The notes below the pieces were generated by a model, which was not told where the DNA came from, did not search any database, and was given only the letters and a program-made list of their open reading frames with translations. This document shows, piece after piece, positions 10,124 through 22,345 of a DNA stretch of 64,000 bases. This DNA comes from Lumbricus terrestris (Eukaryota > Annelida > Clitellata > Crassiclitellata > Lumbricidae): positions 17,834,933 to 17,898,932 of the forward strand of contig OX457036.1 of assembly GCA_949752735.1 (NCBI GenBank). The letters are read 5' to 3'. Each line of letters starts with the position of its first letter. Within the stretch, counting starts at the first letter, position 1. Made by a program: the position numbers and the translations under genes.

Positions 10124-11161
10124 TGTCACTGACTATCAAATCTAGGGTTTTAAATCTAGTTTTAATAGGGAACTTTATGCTCAGAGGCCTTTGGGTGATC
10201 AATATTAGAATGAGCTAGGACCTAAAACAAATGTAGCTGAGATTCGTTTAAAGATTATATTATAATAAAACAATATCAAACAGTAAAATACAATCAATAA
10301 TCCTATCTACTTATTTGTGGCGTATTATCTAATAATATTATAGCTTGTTTCTTATCTTCCACGTTGGACTTTTCCAGCGTAGATGTAGAAGTTCTTCAGT
10401 TCGTATGGATTGGAATGAAGGTTCGAAGAGGAAGGAAGGTCACCTTCTTCTTGTTTGCCGTCGTTTCCAATTCTCTTCTGTAGCTGCGTAGACGGAGAAT
10501 GCTGTAGCTGGCACAGCACTCTGTAGTTTCGTCCGCCTCGTTGTTTCTCCACAAGCAACGGTAGCTTCTCGTCGCTTGCTCGTCTTGTAGTCGTTTCGCC
10601 CCTTTCTTCTGCCGTCGAACTCCAATCGCAATTGCAGTTCCGAATCGACCTTCTCCCGATGTCGAATCGCAGTTCACTCGCAAGTGTCACATCAAACTTC
10701 GCAAAGTTTCGTTCGACACGCCCTGGTATCTCTGTTCCCAAGGACTTATAGTCTCACCAGTGGGACAGGCCGACAGCGTGTCGCCTTCCACACCCAATTC
10801 ACCGTCAGATCTTCTGAATTACCGACGAGAACGCCACGTTTGACTAATGGCCGTTCTCGCTCAGAAATCTACGTCTTCTTCCTTCGCCATCTTTTCGCTG
10901 TCTCGCTTTATCGTCTGCCGTTGTTGCCGTCTGCTCAAGTTTGACGCTGCTTTCCGCCCTCCGTTGTATTTCAATAATTGATGTAGCGCGTATTCAAGAA
11001 TTGTTATAGCGCTATTATTATTATCTAACTTAATGCCACAAGTAATATTAATTATAATCTACAATACGCCACATATTGTCTAGCTTAATTCTTACCTATT
11101 TAATACTTATACAATGCATCATTTAATAGGTTTGTTTGATTAGAAGCATTCTACCGCTACA
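10124..11161 (-). repeat. 5' LTR of Gmr1-like element 1
   Basis: The second copy of the 1038-bp LTR, essentially identical to 3736-4773. It should contain the element's promoter and polyadenylation signal. Confidence 0.95.
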
Positions 11162-11278
11162 ATCTTTAACAATAAACATCAGTTACAGGAAGTACAATTT
11201 ACATGGATGCAGTAGGCCTAGCTATTGTTCTGAATGATGATGAAAGTGTAAATCATTAAGTCTCCTAAATATGTCTCA

Positions 11279-12131
<853 letters not shown>

Positions 12132-12314
12132 TTGTCATAAGAGTATTAGTGCAGTAGAAGCACCGAGTATAGTAGTGGTCTGAATAGTAAGTAAATATGT
12201 AAGTAAGCTTAACCTTCCCTACTCCGTTTGCAAGCGTATCTTTGTGCTTGTTTTATTTCACATTCTATTATGATGCCTCATTGAGCGTTTGCTAATGGAG
12301 CATAGACTCACTCA

Positions 12315-12736
12315 CATAGGCGTACGGGACATTTCGGCAGTGGGGGGCCAAAAAAAGTTTTTGCCCGAAAAAAATATGACGACTTTTTTATAGTCATCCG
12401 CCCAAAATTCTTAAGATTTCCCGTCCAAAAAATCTGACGACCTTTTTTTTTTTTTTTTTAGTCATCCGCCCAAAATTCTTAAGATTTCCCGTCCGAAAAA
12501 TCTGACGACCTTTTTTTTTTAGTCATCCGCCCTAAATTCGTAAGATTTTCCCGTCCGAAAAATCTTACGACTTTTTTACCCCTGCGTGCCTGAAAAATCC
12601 CTCCCGTACTTGTTTTGCCCGAAAAAATTCTCCGAAATTTTTTTGCCCGTCCAAGCCTCTTTTGCCCGAAAAACACATTTGCCCGAAATTTGGGGGGGCA
12701 TTTGCCCCCTCTGGACCCCCGCCTCGTACGCCTATG
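12315..12736. mobile_element. hAT-type MITE, perfect 8-bp TSD
   Basis: Terminal inverted repeats CATAGGCGTACGGGAC and (from the other end) CATAGGCGTACGAGGC. The flanks are a perfect 8-bp duplication CTCACTCA (12307-12314, 12737-12744). The interior holds three near-tandem copies of a hairpin-forming motif, GACGAC-T-run-TAGTCATCC, plus TTGCCCGAAA words. No coding sequence; 8-bp TSDs indicate hAT-type mobilisation. Confidence 0.92.
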
Positions 12737-12748
12737 CTCACTCACTAT

Positions 12749-12855
12749 TATTGCTCAGCGCTTCGGCGTGAAACTCCGATTCAGTGTCCGCTCTGTAGTC
12801 GGGAGTGACTCTGAGTAGCGAGCCTGAAGTGGCGCTATAACAAGTGCACATAGGC
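12749..12855 (+). repeat. 3' part of tRNA-derived SINE
   Basis: GCTCAGCGCTTCGGCGTGAA, GATTCAGTGTCCGCTCTGTAG and GGCGCTATAACAAGTGCA match the 3' half of the SINE at 15955-16190. The tRNA-like head is missing. Confidence 0.75.
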
Positions 12856-13685
12856 TACAAACAAACAAAAACAAACAAACCAAATATTTTATGAAACTAT
12901 AGGCTATTGATTCACAAATTGAAATTATTTGCGTTTGTAACCCTCCATGAAAATACCCAAGATCCTAATTTTCTGCTATGCATTTTTAAAGTTCCGAGCC
13001 TCCGGAAAAGAAATTATTATAGGCTATGTAGCCTAACCGTTGACTACTACGTTTTGCCCCTTCTGCCCTTCTTGCAAAAATATCTGCCGGCTCCCATGAT
13101 TGGAAGAACTGAAAGGAATCTCAATTTTCAAACTCTAAACGGAAACACCGAAACAAAATAAGCTGACGGCATCATACAAAAGATTTTCATGGCTCTTGAA
13201 TGTTGGAACTGAGCACAAAATTAGGCTATTGAATCATCAACGGACTTTTAAGCATATATAGGTTTCAAATTCCTATTTATAGGCTTTGGGTCTCTGTAGC
13301 GCGTGTAGGCTTTCTATTTTAAATAGGCCTAATCAAACTCGCTTAATTGGACGATTCACATATATTCAAAATTCGTAAATTCAAGAAATAGTAGGCCTAA
13401 TAAATTAGAACATAATTAATTATATTGTTTTGGGCGGACATAAAATTTTCGTATTTTTATAACCTGCGATTTAGAACTAAATAAAAACCAAAATTTAACC
13501 AGCATCTACTAGGCCTAATTCCAACAACTCAAACGTGCTGTAGATATGGAAATACCAACGAGAGCAATGGCGACGTCGGATATTTTGAACCTTCCTAAGA
13601 GGCAGGGAACCAGACGAAGTCGCTATGTGCATGATATCACGAATCTGTATGACGTCACAATCACTTTCTAAATTATTGACCATAT
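12856..13685. other. No gene recognised
   Basis: AT-rich DNA with several TAGGCCTA palindromes. At 13540-13680 there are a GGCGACGTC word and a TGACGTCA at 13650, similar in style to the arrays at 52030-53110 but not repeated here. Confidence 0.5.
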
Positions 13686-13689
13686 AAAG

Positions 13690-13757
13690 AATGTATATAT
13701 ATATATATGTGTGTGTGTGTGTATATATTATATATATATATGTATATATATATATGT
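13690..13757. repeat. (TA)n/(TG)n microsatellite
   Basis: Alternating TATATA and TGTGTG runs. Confidence 0.9.
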
Positions 13758-14003
13758 ATGGGCGTCTCTTTAATAACGATCTTTATATAGGTGATCTCGA
13801 TATTTATATAATTATACGCTTGTTTGATATGCTCGATTGCTGCTGCGTTCCCATGGTAGTGCTCTGACGACACAATATGTATAAATTATATGCTTTCTTT
13901 CATTATTGGAGTATTATAGACCTATGCTTATAATGTTTCAGCCGGCTATGCTTGATGCATAGGATGATCTAAAGCCACGTGACTGAGTGCGTATTAGATA
14001 AAC

Positions 14004-14017
14004 GCTACCATGGCAAC
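14004..14017. promoter_or_regulatory. X-box-like motif, isolated
   Basis: GCTACCATGGCAAC, identical to the motif at 3153-3166, followed here by CAAGGATATG. No gene start is recognised beside it. Confidence 0.2.
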
Positions 14018-14041
14018 CAAGGATATGCAGCAGAATATAGG

Positions 14042-14372
14042 CCTTCCAGCTTCTATTAATATATAAAATACCTTCATTCAGCTTCCATTTCTTAAGCGTT
14101 TTATCATTCATCCAGCTTCTATTTAAAATCTATAAAACCTTCATCCAGCTTCCATTTCCTAAGCGTTATATCGGTTTTCTAGCTTTAGCCTAGAGATCGA
14201 AGCGGGATCAAGTTAATTTACTTATTAAATAGAAGCTGGATGAATGGTAAAACGCTTGAGAAATGGAAGCGGGACGAAGGTATTTTATATATTAAATAGA
14301 AGCTGGATGAATGACAAAACGCTTAAGAAATGGAAGCGGGATGAAGATATTGTATATATTAAATAGAAGTTC
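14042..14372. repeat. Foldback repeat, arms each a tandem duplication
   Basis: The left arm (about 14042-14170) carries two copies of a unit with CTTCCATTTC(T/C)TAAGCGTT and CCAGCTTCTATTTA. The right arm (about 14222-14372) carries the inverse: AGAAGCTGGATGAATG and AACGCTTAAGAAATGGAAGC, also twice. About 50 bp separate the arms. The transcript or single strand could form a long hairpin. Confidence 0.85.
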
Positions 14373-15954
14373 TGGAACTGAGTTGTCCGTGGCGTCTATG
14401 ACTGGACTGTTTTCGCGGAACTGTTTACACGGGCTATTTCGACGGGGCTGTTTCGTCGGGAACTTATTTTTTCTGGGTTGGTTTGTCATTGGCGATTATG
14501 ACGGGGCTGTTTGACCGTGCTATTTCCACGGATCACCCTTAAACACGACATAATTAAATTACAGCCCAATGGTCCAATGGCCGAACTCCAAAGAAACATC
14601 GCCTACTCTACTTGTGGAGATATGCAAGTGCCTCGCATCCGCAGGCTATAGCCTATATACATGTATACACAAGCTCTTTGTGGCTTATCGATCATGACTC
14701 GGATCTTCATATATATAATTATATATCTATAATATTAGATGTATAATATTATATATATATATAATATTAGATATATATGTATATATATATATATATATAT
14801 GAACGGTCTTCGGCTTCACAAACGTAGGCATATACGTCTACTATAGACCATTACAATGTGGAAACTGAAAAGAACTTATTTTGTAAGTATAACCTATAGT
14901 TTTTCTTGAAGTCTTGGGCCACTCACATCACTGAAAAATGCAAATGTTTTGTCAAGATCACAGCTTAAAAGTTAAAATGCTACCATTGCAATGTGGACAT
15001 TCAAAAGTTTCTGATGGGGAGATGCACATCCCCTTCCCCCCCACAACACTCCTCTCCTCATCTCGACGCTACGCTCCTCACTGATCGTCATGCGGACGCT
15101 CGATTGCCCCCCCCCCCCCAGAAACCCTTCAGAGGAGAGGGACTAGACTAAACACTGAATTACAGTGCTTTTCTTGAATTTTATAGAACAATATAAAATA
15201 CATAGCCCTATGTAAGTCACTGTTTATATGTAGGCCTAATTGCTGTAATTTTCGGCCCTTTAGTCCGATTTTGTGTGTGTGTGTGGTAGAGTCCGTTGCT
15301 CAACGTCAAAATTCATCATTTTCAATAGTTTATATAGCGCCTGTTCAAGGTACCTACTCAGAGGTGCTCCATGCGCTAGCGTATTATATGGTGTTAAATG
15401 TCATCACGACAACAAAAACTGTATCAGTTAGCAAAATAGATTTGACAGCAGAATTCATGTTCAACGTAGCTGTATGAACAGAACATTTATAGGGGCAAGA
15501 CATTAAATACCTATATTATAATGGTCATCTTGCACTACTATTGCTAGGGTGATAATTGAACGAAAACGTTCTCTTGCTATAGCCATGCCTACTACTGACG
15601 AAACGCTGGTCAATGGTCAGTGTTCAGACACAATACCTATTGTTACTATCGATAAGTTGCGATGGTCACTTGAAGGAGCGCATAGCCTATGAATTTGAGA
15701 AGAAAAGGTCTGCGACTCTACATTGAGCCCTTAGAGTTCAATATTATGTTCTCTTTTGTTCGAGAACAGGTATACGCGCTGAAACAATAAATATCATCAT
15801 AAGAAGACTAGACGCAGCAGTGACTCATTGAAGATAGGAACAGATAAACATCGTTGATGAATCTCCACGCAGGCCTATGTTAGCCTAGAAAGATCAATGG
15901 ATTTCCAAAGCCTTGATTTCCGCTGGAGAGTGGACAGACTTAAGGCGATGGGAG
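14373..15954. other. No gene recognised; TA runs, a C run, SINE-tail word
   Basis: (TA)n around 14705-14800 and an 11-base C run near 15108. At 15325-15375 the reverse complement of the SINE tail (TATATAGCGCCTGTTCAAGG ... CTCAGAGGTG) is present. Confidence 0.5.
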
Positions 15955-16190
15955 AGGACCCGCGGTGGTGCAGTGGTGGGTTCGGCGCCTTGGAGCCGGA
16001 GGGTTCCAGGTTCAAATCCACATCAAGCCGTCGCGTAGGGACCTTGGGCAAATCCTTCATTCGCAATTGCTCGTGAACGTTGGTGTGAAACTTCGATGCA
16101 GTGTCCGTACTATGTAATCGGAAGCTCTTCTGAGTACAGAGCTTGAAGGGGCGATTTAGCAGATGCGATAAATTAAAATGTATGTATAGA
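15955..16190 (+). mobile_element. tRNA-derived SINE, near full length
   Basis: The head has an A-box-like GGTGGTGCAGTGGTGGG and a B box GGTTCAAATCC, the RNA polymerase III promoter pattern of a tRNA. A body (GTGTGAAACTTCGATGCAGT ... AATCGGAAGCTCTTCTGAG) and a GAAGGGGCGATTTAGC tail follow. The same family occurs inverted at 44055-44262 and as 3' fragments elsewhere. It has no coding capacity and would depend on a LINE partner. Confidence 0.8.
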
Positions 16191-16889
16191 CAAAGAGAAG
16201 GGCGATATAGACTGCTGGAATAGATCATCATATTTCGCGGACGTCATTTATGGACGACTCTTTCCTTGGATTAAGTCTTCGGATGAAAATCAGGAAAGCG
16301 ATCGTTGTAAATTTGCAAAGAATAAAACAGCAATTCAAAATCGATTTTTTTTGTACAACTGAATTCTCGCTCGTATATTATAGTTTCACCAAATTGTCTT
16401 ATTATTGATTTTTTTTGCAGACAAAGTCAACATTAAGATATTCCCAAAAGTTTTTCTTCCATGTTGACCCTAAATAAATTGTGATCCAATGAATCTAGAC
16501 CTATAATATAATGTTCTTAAGTTTTGTGCTTTATGCGACCTTTTCGATAAGCTCTGGCCTTCTCGTCTTTGCCTCCGCTTCCACGTTGATTTGTCAATGG
16601 AAGTGTATGCTCTCGTCCATATTTCTCCAGTTTCACATCGACTTTTGCCATTTGATTCACGGCGTCGTTTTCACACAATCTTTGCGAATCTCCTCTTCCT
16701 TTGCTTCTATAAACTCCTCTCATCCATCTTCCCATCCCCCTCTCACTCCAGGACAAAGAGACAAGTACATGAACAACAACGAACTACCGACATCTATCAG
16801 TAATAAGCACCACAAGGGGGCCCCTGCCATGTAACGAGCTTTCGGGTTTTTAGACCACGCCAGAGGCCCGGCAGGTCTACTACTAACAA
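16191..16889. other. No gene recognised
   Basis: An ORF at 16511-16834 (107 aa) shows no family motif. GTAGTAGACCTGCCGGGCC-like words near 16870 suggest repeat debris. Confidence 0.4.
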
Positions 16890-17010
16890 CAACTAACTGA
16901 CACACAACACACGCACACATGCACACACAAAAAACACACGTCACACAGACGACACACAGACACACACAAAAACACGCACGTCATACAGACGACACACTGT
17001 CACACATAGA
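16890..17010. repeat. (CA)n/(CAGA)n microsatellite
   Basis: ACACAC runs with GACGACACACAGACACAC variants. Confidence 0.9.
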
Positions 17011-17104
17011 CACAGCACAAGTGCGCAACCGTACATCCCCCAGAATCCATCCCATCTTCCATCAGGCGGAAATTTATCGACAGCAAATCTCAGCAACTTA
17101 CTGA

Positions 17105-17690
17105 AAAACAATAAAATGATGAAGAAAATTACGATAGAGAAATAGTGGAAGAAGCTTGAGGAAGACGATGAGGTGGAAACGAAGAAAGGAATGGGAGGAG
17201 GAGGAGGAGGAGGAGAATGAAGAGGAAGATATAAAAAAGAAGAGAAGCAGATGGAGGATCGTAACAACAGTTAGGAATAGGAGGAGCAGATGAGAAGAGA
17301 TCGAAGGAGAATGGGAAGGAGGAAAAGCCTGGAGAGGATGGAGCGGTCGGGGAAGAGAGGGAGGATGAGAAGGGGTAGAGAGGGAGGATGAGAAGAGGTG
17401 AAAGGAGAAGAGGAAGGAGGAGCAGGAAGGGGAGGACAGGAGGCTGGAAAGAAGGATGAGAATGAGGAAGAGAAGGTACAAGACGAGGAAGACAGACAGA
17501 GAAGTATGGGATAGAAAGAGAGAAAGCTGAAGGAAGATGAGAAGAATGAAGAAGAGAGGTGGGTTAGAATGAAGAAAACGAAGAGAACGAGGGCGAAAAA
17601 GTAGGAGAAGAAGGAGGAGGAGGACGAGAAGATAGGACGAAGAAGGAAAGAAAAAAGGAAGAGGAGGAGGAGATGATGAAAATCAGTCCA
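17105..17690 (+). repeat. Purine-rich strand, about 580 bp
   Basis: An almost unbroken GA-rich plus strand (GAAGAGGAGG, GGAGGAGGAGGAGGAG). It is not a simple tandem repeat. Apparent ORFs (Ser/Leu/Pro-rich on the minus strand) are compositional. Confidence 0.85.
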
Positions 17691-18489
17691 GTAATCTTTA
17701 GTTTTCGAGGCAGCTACCGATACAAAGTGTGAGCGATTTGATTATTTAAACAATTTTTTTCTACATAATTATAATGAGAGCGGTTGGCTATTGTTCTCCT
17801 TCGCGGTTTCGCCTTCTCATCTTCCGCTAGATAGTGCAAGATACGTTTACTCATTACATTACATTTACTCATTACAGTGAGTTGGAATATTATTCAAGGC
17901 GAGGAAACTTCTGAGCTGAACAGTGGCGACGCTAGAGGGGCTAAGTCTGTAATCATGCTATCACTTGCGCAGTTTTTTTATATTTTTATTAGACTACAAG
18001 ATTCCGAAGACGAGGTAATAACGCACTCTTCCCTCGGCAATGGTTTAAAAAGGTAGGGTAGCGTTCCGGAGTTTTCTTGGAGAGGAGGGAAAATTCTTTA
18101 GGCGAGGAAGTCTCTTCGACTATCCGATTGACAACGGCTGTTTACCTTTTGTACTGTTCTTTTTCACGAATGCTGCAGACGAAGTTCTGGCTTTCTTCTG
18201 TTTGTTTGACAATCATGGATGTTTCTGCACTCAGGTCATCGCTCTACTGTCCTTTTTGTCAAGGATTCGGTAAACGAGGCAATCGGAGCTGAAGTGGCAA
18301 TGGTTCTCTCGCTTGGCAATCGCTTTGACGTTCTTTGAATAAACCACAAGTTTTTTTCGGTTATCGAAGCTATTGTTTAAGCAGAGAATTGTTGGCTCTA
18401 AATAAATAATAGGTAAGAAAACCTATAACAGTTAGCGTATAACGGAGGCTGGGTGCATAGAGAAGGGAAACAAACGTCGAGTTGTACAA
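17691..18489. other. No gene recognised
   Basis: GGCAATCGG/GGCAATGG words recur between 18040 and 18330 and may be an eroded repeat. No coding motif is seen. Confidence 0.4.
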
Positions 18490-18590
18490 ATTATCTGCTT
18501 TTAGCTTTGCAGACCTCTGAGTAGCCCCCTTGAAGAGGCGCTATATAAATGCATATAATGAATGAATGAATCTCGCTTTCATTGAACAGG
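18490..18590 (+). repeat. SINE 3' tail fragment
   Basis: CTCTGAGTAGCCCCCTTGAA then GGCGCTATATAAATGC, followed by an ATGA-type tail repeat (GAATGAATGAAT): the terminal part of the 15955-16190 family. Confidence 0.75.
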
Positions 18591-18862
18591 TGTTGAAATT
18601 GCTTTTCTCATTGTCTGCTAAACTTAGATCCGGCTAGAGCCACTAGAGACTACACCTAAGAGTCACCAAGGACAATACTTAGTCATTTATAGCGCAACAA
18701 CCATCTTGCCCCTACCCCAACTTACCCTGGCTTACCCCTATGTCAATTATGTCAAGCTACCAAGGAATGTCCATGGTAATGACTTTTAAGGTAAACTGCG
18801 ACAATTCAGAGTAAGGTAGACCTAATACAGAATATTGTTAAAAACGTCAGATGATGTACATG

Positions 18863-19003
18863 CAGGGTGAAAATTGCCGGGGGTTGGGGGTTTCAACCCC
18901 CCCAGTCTTTCTTAGAGCCCCATAGTAAAATCTGTTTTTCACACCCAAATTTCAAGTGGATGATGGTCCAACCCCCAGTTATTTTTCCACAATTCTTACA
19001 CTG
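18863..19003. mobile_element. hAT-type MITE, perfect 8-bp TSD
   Basis: A 141-bp element. Ends CAGGGTGAAAATTG and, inverted, CAGTGTAAGAATTG. The TSD is TGTACATG (18855-18862, 19004-19011). Both arms continue as GGGGGTTGG near the ends. Confidence 0.88.
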
Positions 19004-19319
19004 TGTACATGTAAGAAGGTTTAATAAAGTGCTGAATAGTAAACACGTGTAAAGTAAGATAAAGATATTATTAACCGCTAATGAACAATTTCTTACCTTT
19101 TTCTATGGTCTTTCAACGTGTGACACTTCCTTCCTTTCATCATGCGAGAACTTCTTTGATCAGGTGACACGGTCTTCTTTCTGCAATGCATGTATAGTTC
19201 CACATGTTTAAAGACGACTGTGGCATCAGGTAATAGACAATAATTCAACTGAATATAGACATATCGTGGCGGGCACCTCCGAGCAGGCACCTGGAATGCA
19301 ATATTAATGCACAGGTTTA

Positions 19320-19530
19320 TCTATGCGAAAATGGTTCATTTTCGGACAGTTTGACCGAAAGACTATAATAGGTCGTCAGAAAATTTTACAGATGAAGAAG
19401 GTGTCATCGTCAGTGGCTCACCCGCCCACACAAAAAAAGTCCGGCCAAAACGGACTTTTTCGCCCACCTCTCCCCCCCCCTTCTCCCCAGAAACCCGAAT
19501 TTCTCCCCTTCTCAAAGCAGAAGAAATCGG
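19320..19530. repeat. Degenerate MITE-like DNA
   Basis: TTTCGGACAG, GGTCGTCAGAAAATTTT...GGTGTCATCG and a C-rich run resemble the interiors of the MITEs at 12315 and 33472. Ends are not resolved. Confidence 0.35.
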
Positions 19531-19889
19531 ATTAAACAATGCAGAATTAAAGCAAGGAAGCCGCAACTATCGTCTGTATTTGCTCAAGTTATAGTAAGAC
19601 AAAGAAATGTTAGATAATATGATTATGGAATATATAGTAGATGTGAAAAGGTATAATAGTTAAATGAGGTAATTCCAGGCGAGACTGCTGAAGGTACATG
19701 TAAGGTATAACTATCGTTGGATTACCTCTTCTCTGTAATCGTCCGATTACACTGTTGACTCTTTAAAATTGCTTCAGCAGACGGCAGTTTCGCTTCAGCA
19801 GCCCACTCATCGCTCAAGAGGTGCGAACAGCGCTGAGTATAGGCAGCGACTTCTCGTTTCCTTAGTCGAAAGTTGTTGTTTTTGAGTCG

Positions 19890-20380
19890 GCGACTCTTCT
19901 TCTTCGTCTTCTTCTTCTTCTTCTTCTTCTTCGTCTTCTTCTTCGTCTTCTTCTTCTTCGTCTTCTTCTTCTTATTCTTCTTCTTCTTCTTCTTCTTCTT
20001 CATCTTCTTCTTCGTCTTCTTGTTCTTCGTCTTCTTCTTCGTCTTCTTCTTCGTCTTCTTCTTCGTCGTCTTCTTCTTCTTCGTCTTCTTGTTCTTCGTC
20101 TTCTTCTTCGTCTTCTTCTTCGTCTTCTTGTTCTTCGTCTTCTTCTTCGTCGTCTTCTTCTTCGTCTTCTTCTTCTTCTTCGTCTTCTTCTTCGTCTTCT
20201 TGTTCTTCGTCTTCTTCTTCGTCTTCTTCTTCTTCGTCTTCTTCTTCGTCGTCTTCTTCTTCGTCTTCTTCTTCTTCTTCGTCTTCTTCTTCTTCGTCTT
20301 CTTCTTCGTCTTCTTGTTCTTCGTCTTCTTCTTCGTCTTCTTCTTCTTCGTCTTCTTCTTCGTCGTCTTCTTCTCATCTA
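19890..20380. repeat. (CTT)n array with CGT variants
   Basis: CTTCTTCGT and CTTCTTGTTCTTCGT higher-order units. Poly-Phe/Val, poly-Lys and poly-Arg ORFs across it are artefacts. Confidence 0.97.
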
Positions 20381-21499
20381 CAAAATTTAATGACTGTTGT
20401 TTCGAGAAGGAGCTTCGTCGTTTATAATTTTTATAGTAGGCCTATATGCCCCTTTATACTTGCAGAACTCTGCTGTTCGGCGCCTGCTCCACCACGCACA
20501 TCCAGCGCCGCTGCTCTCTCCGCTCAGCTGCACAAGCGGAACTTATTGTTCCCCGCTCACGGACTGCAATCAATCAGCGCCGCTCGTTCCCCGTGTGGCT
20601 GGCCCTGCGACTTGAAATGAGCTCCCTATCAAGTAGGTTAGTAGGCCTACTACAGGCTACTCAGTAGAACTGATGTGAAATTTTATAGACCTAATCTATT
20701 CCACTGTTTACAAAAACTCAACTGAATATTAGATTGAACGAAAGGTAGGACACACTGTTAAGAGAGGATCAAGGACGCAAGTCCAGGTCTGCATGCGAGT
20801 CAACGCGAGACATGTAAGATAGCCTAATGATTATGAGGTCAAACGAGGCAATTCAGACGAAGGTAAATTCGGACAAAGGTAAATTGAGACAAAGGTAATG
20901 TAGTATAATGTTAAGAAATGTAAAGCAGCGTGAAGTGTTGCAAAGTGAGTTGATGTAAGATAAGATAATTATTTTATCAAACGCATGCAACATACCGTAT
21001 AATCGTATATACGAATCTTCTTCGTCGCAATAATTCAGTATGCAATCCTTTCGTATGCAGACGATAGATTCTTTGATCGCGGTTGAGTGACACATCTCTC
21101 GGATTGTAGTGTAGTTCTTGTATATATAGTGTAGTTTTGCGTTATGTTTCGTAGGGGACGAAGCGACTGAACTTCATTTAAAATGACGGATCTGTTTATC
21201 CCAGTCGTAGGTTGGCGAGAGACTGTAGTTGGTCTTCGTTTCTCAAATAATGTTTCTTTTTTGTTTGTACGGTGGTGGAGTTTCTCACTGAAGAATTATC
21301 TCTGAGTTAAGACGTTGAAGAAACATCGTTTCAAACACATCTCTGTGGATGCGACTTAATTAGAAATTAGAAATTTCGAGTTTACGATTACGATTACGAT
21401 TACAATCCTCGTTTCAAAGACTGTTCTCTGTTTCATAAAACACTTTTGTGTGCTGGCGAATGTTCCTCGATTCAAAGGGACTTTGTCTGCTGGCGACTG
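20381..21499. other. No gene recognised
   Basis: 20460-20620 is GC-richer with short overlapping ORFs lacking motifs. The rest is AT-rich with GTAAATTCGGACAAAGGTAA-style short repeats at 20850-20900. Confidence 0.4.
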
Positions 21500-22345
21500 A
21501 TCTCCGTTTCCAGACATTTCTCTGAGGCGGTGGCTGTTTCCGTTTCCAGATATTTCTCTGAGGTGGTGGCTGTTTCCGTTTCCAGACATTTCTCTGAGGT
21601 GGTGGCTGTTTCCGTTTCCAGATATTTCTCTGAGGCGGTGGCTGTTTCCGTTTCCAGACATTTCTCTGAGGCGGTGGCTGTTTCCGTTTCCAGACATTTC
21701 TCTGAGGTGGTGGCTGTTTCCGTTTCCAGACATTTTTCTGAGGCGGTGGCTGTTTCCGTTTCCAGACATTTCTCTGAGGCGGTGGCTGCTTCCGTTTCCA
21801 CCAGACATTTCTCTGAGGCGGTGGCTGTTTCCGTTTCCAGACATTTTTCTGAGGCGGTGGCTGTTTCCGTTTCAAAAGAGTTCTCTGAGGCGGTGGCTGT
21901 TTCCGTTTCAAAACATATCTCTGAGTTGCGGCTGTTTCCGTTTCCAGACATTTCTCTGAGGTGGTGGCTGTTTCCGTTTCCAGACACTTCTCCGAGGCGG
22001 TGGCTGTTTCCGTTTCAAAAGAGTTCTCTGAGGCGGTGGCTGTTTCCGTTTCAAAAGAGTTCTCTGAGGCGGTGGCTGTTTCCGTTTCAAAACATATCTC
22101 TGAGTTGCGGCTGTTTTCCGTTTCCAGACATTTCTCTGAGGTGGTGGCTGTTTCCGTTTCCAGACACTTCTCCGAGGCGGTGGCTGTTTCCGTTTCAAAA
22201 GAGTTCTCTGAGGCGGTGGCTGTTTCCGTTTCAAAAGAGTTCTCTGAGGCGGTGGCTGTTTCCGTTTCAAAACATATCTCTGAGTTGCGGCTGTTTTCCG
22301 TTTCCAGACATTTCTGCGACGTGAGGCTGTTTTGCATTTCTGTGA
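21500..22345 (-). repeat. 36-bp minisatellite, about 23 copies
   Basis: The unit contains GAGGCGGTGGCTGTTTCCGT and TTCCAGACATTTCTCT, with TTCAAAAGAGTTCTCT and TTCAAAACATATCTCT variants that form a higher-order repeat (21960-22110 again at 22140-22290). As 36 is a multiple of three, each frame gives a fixed 12-residue repeat (for example KCLETETATASE on the minus strand), and all minus-strand frames are open over long stretches. It lies downstream of the 22965-23363 gene, as the 49-bp array lies downstream of 2004-2861. Confidence 0.9.

Larger units (their letters stand above)
3736..11161 (-). mobile_element. Gmr1-like Ty3/gypsy LTR retrotransposon, complete
   Basis: A 7426-bp element. Two 1038-bp direct LTRs (3736-4773, 10124-11161) begin TG and end CA and are flanked by a 4-bp target duplication ATCT (3732-3735, 11162-11165). 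A primer-binding site lies next to the 5' LTR (right side, since the element runs on the minus strand) and a polypurine tract next to the 3' LTR. One uninterrupted 1599-codon ORF fills the interior. The only LTR difference I found is A at 4701 against T at 11089, so the insertion is recent and may be mobile. The pol order (integrase before reverse transcriptase) places it in the Gmr1 group of Ty3/gypsy elements. Confidence 0.95.

Noticed and set aside
19873..20427. Long poly-Phe/Val, poly-Lys and poly-Arg ORFs
   Set aside because: Frames of the CTT/CGT array. Every strand and frame is open because the unit lacks stops.
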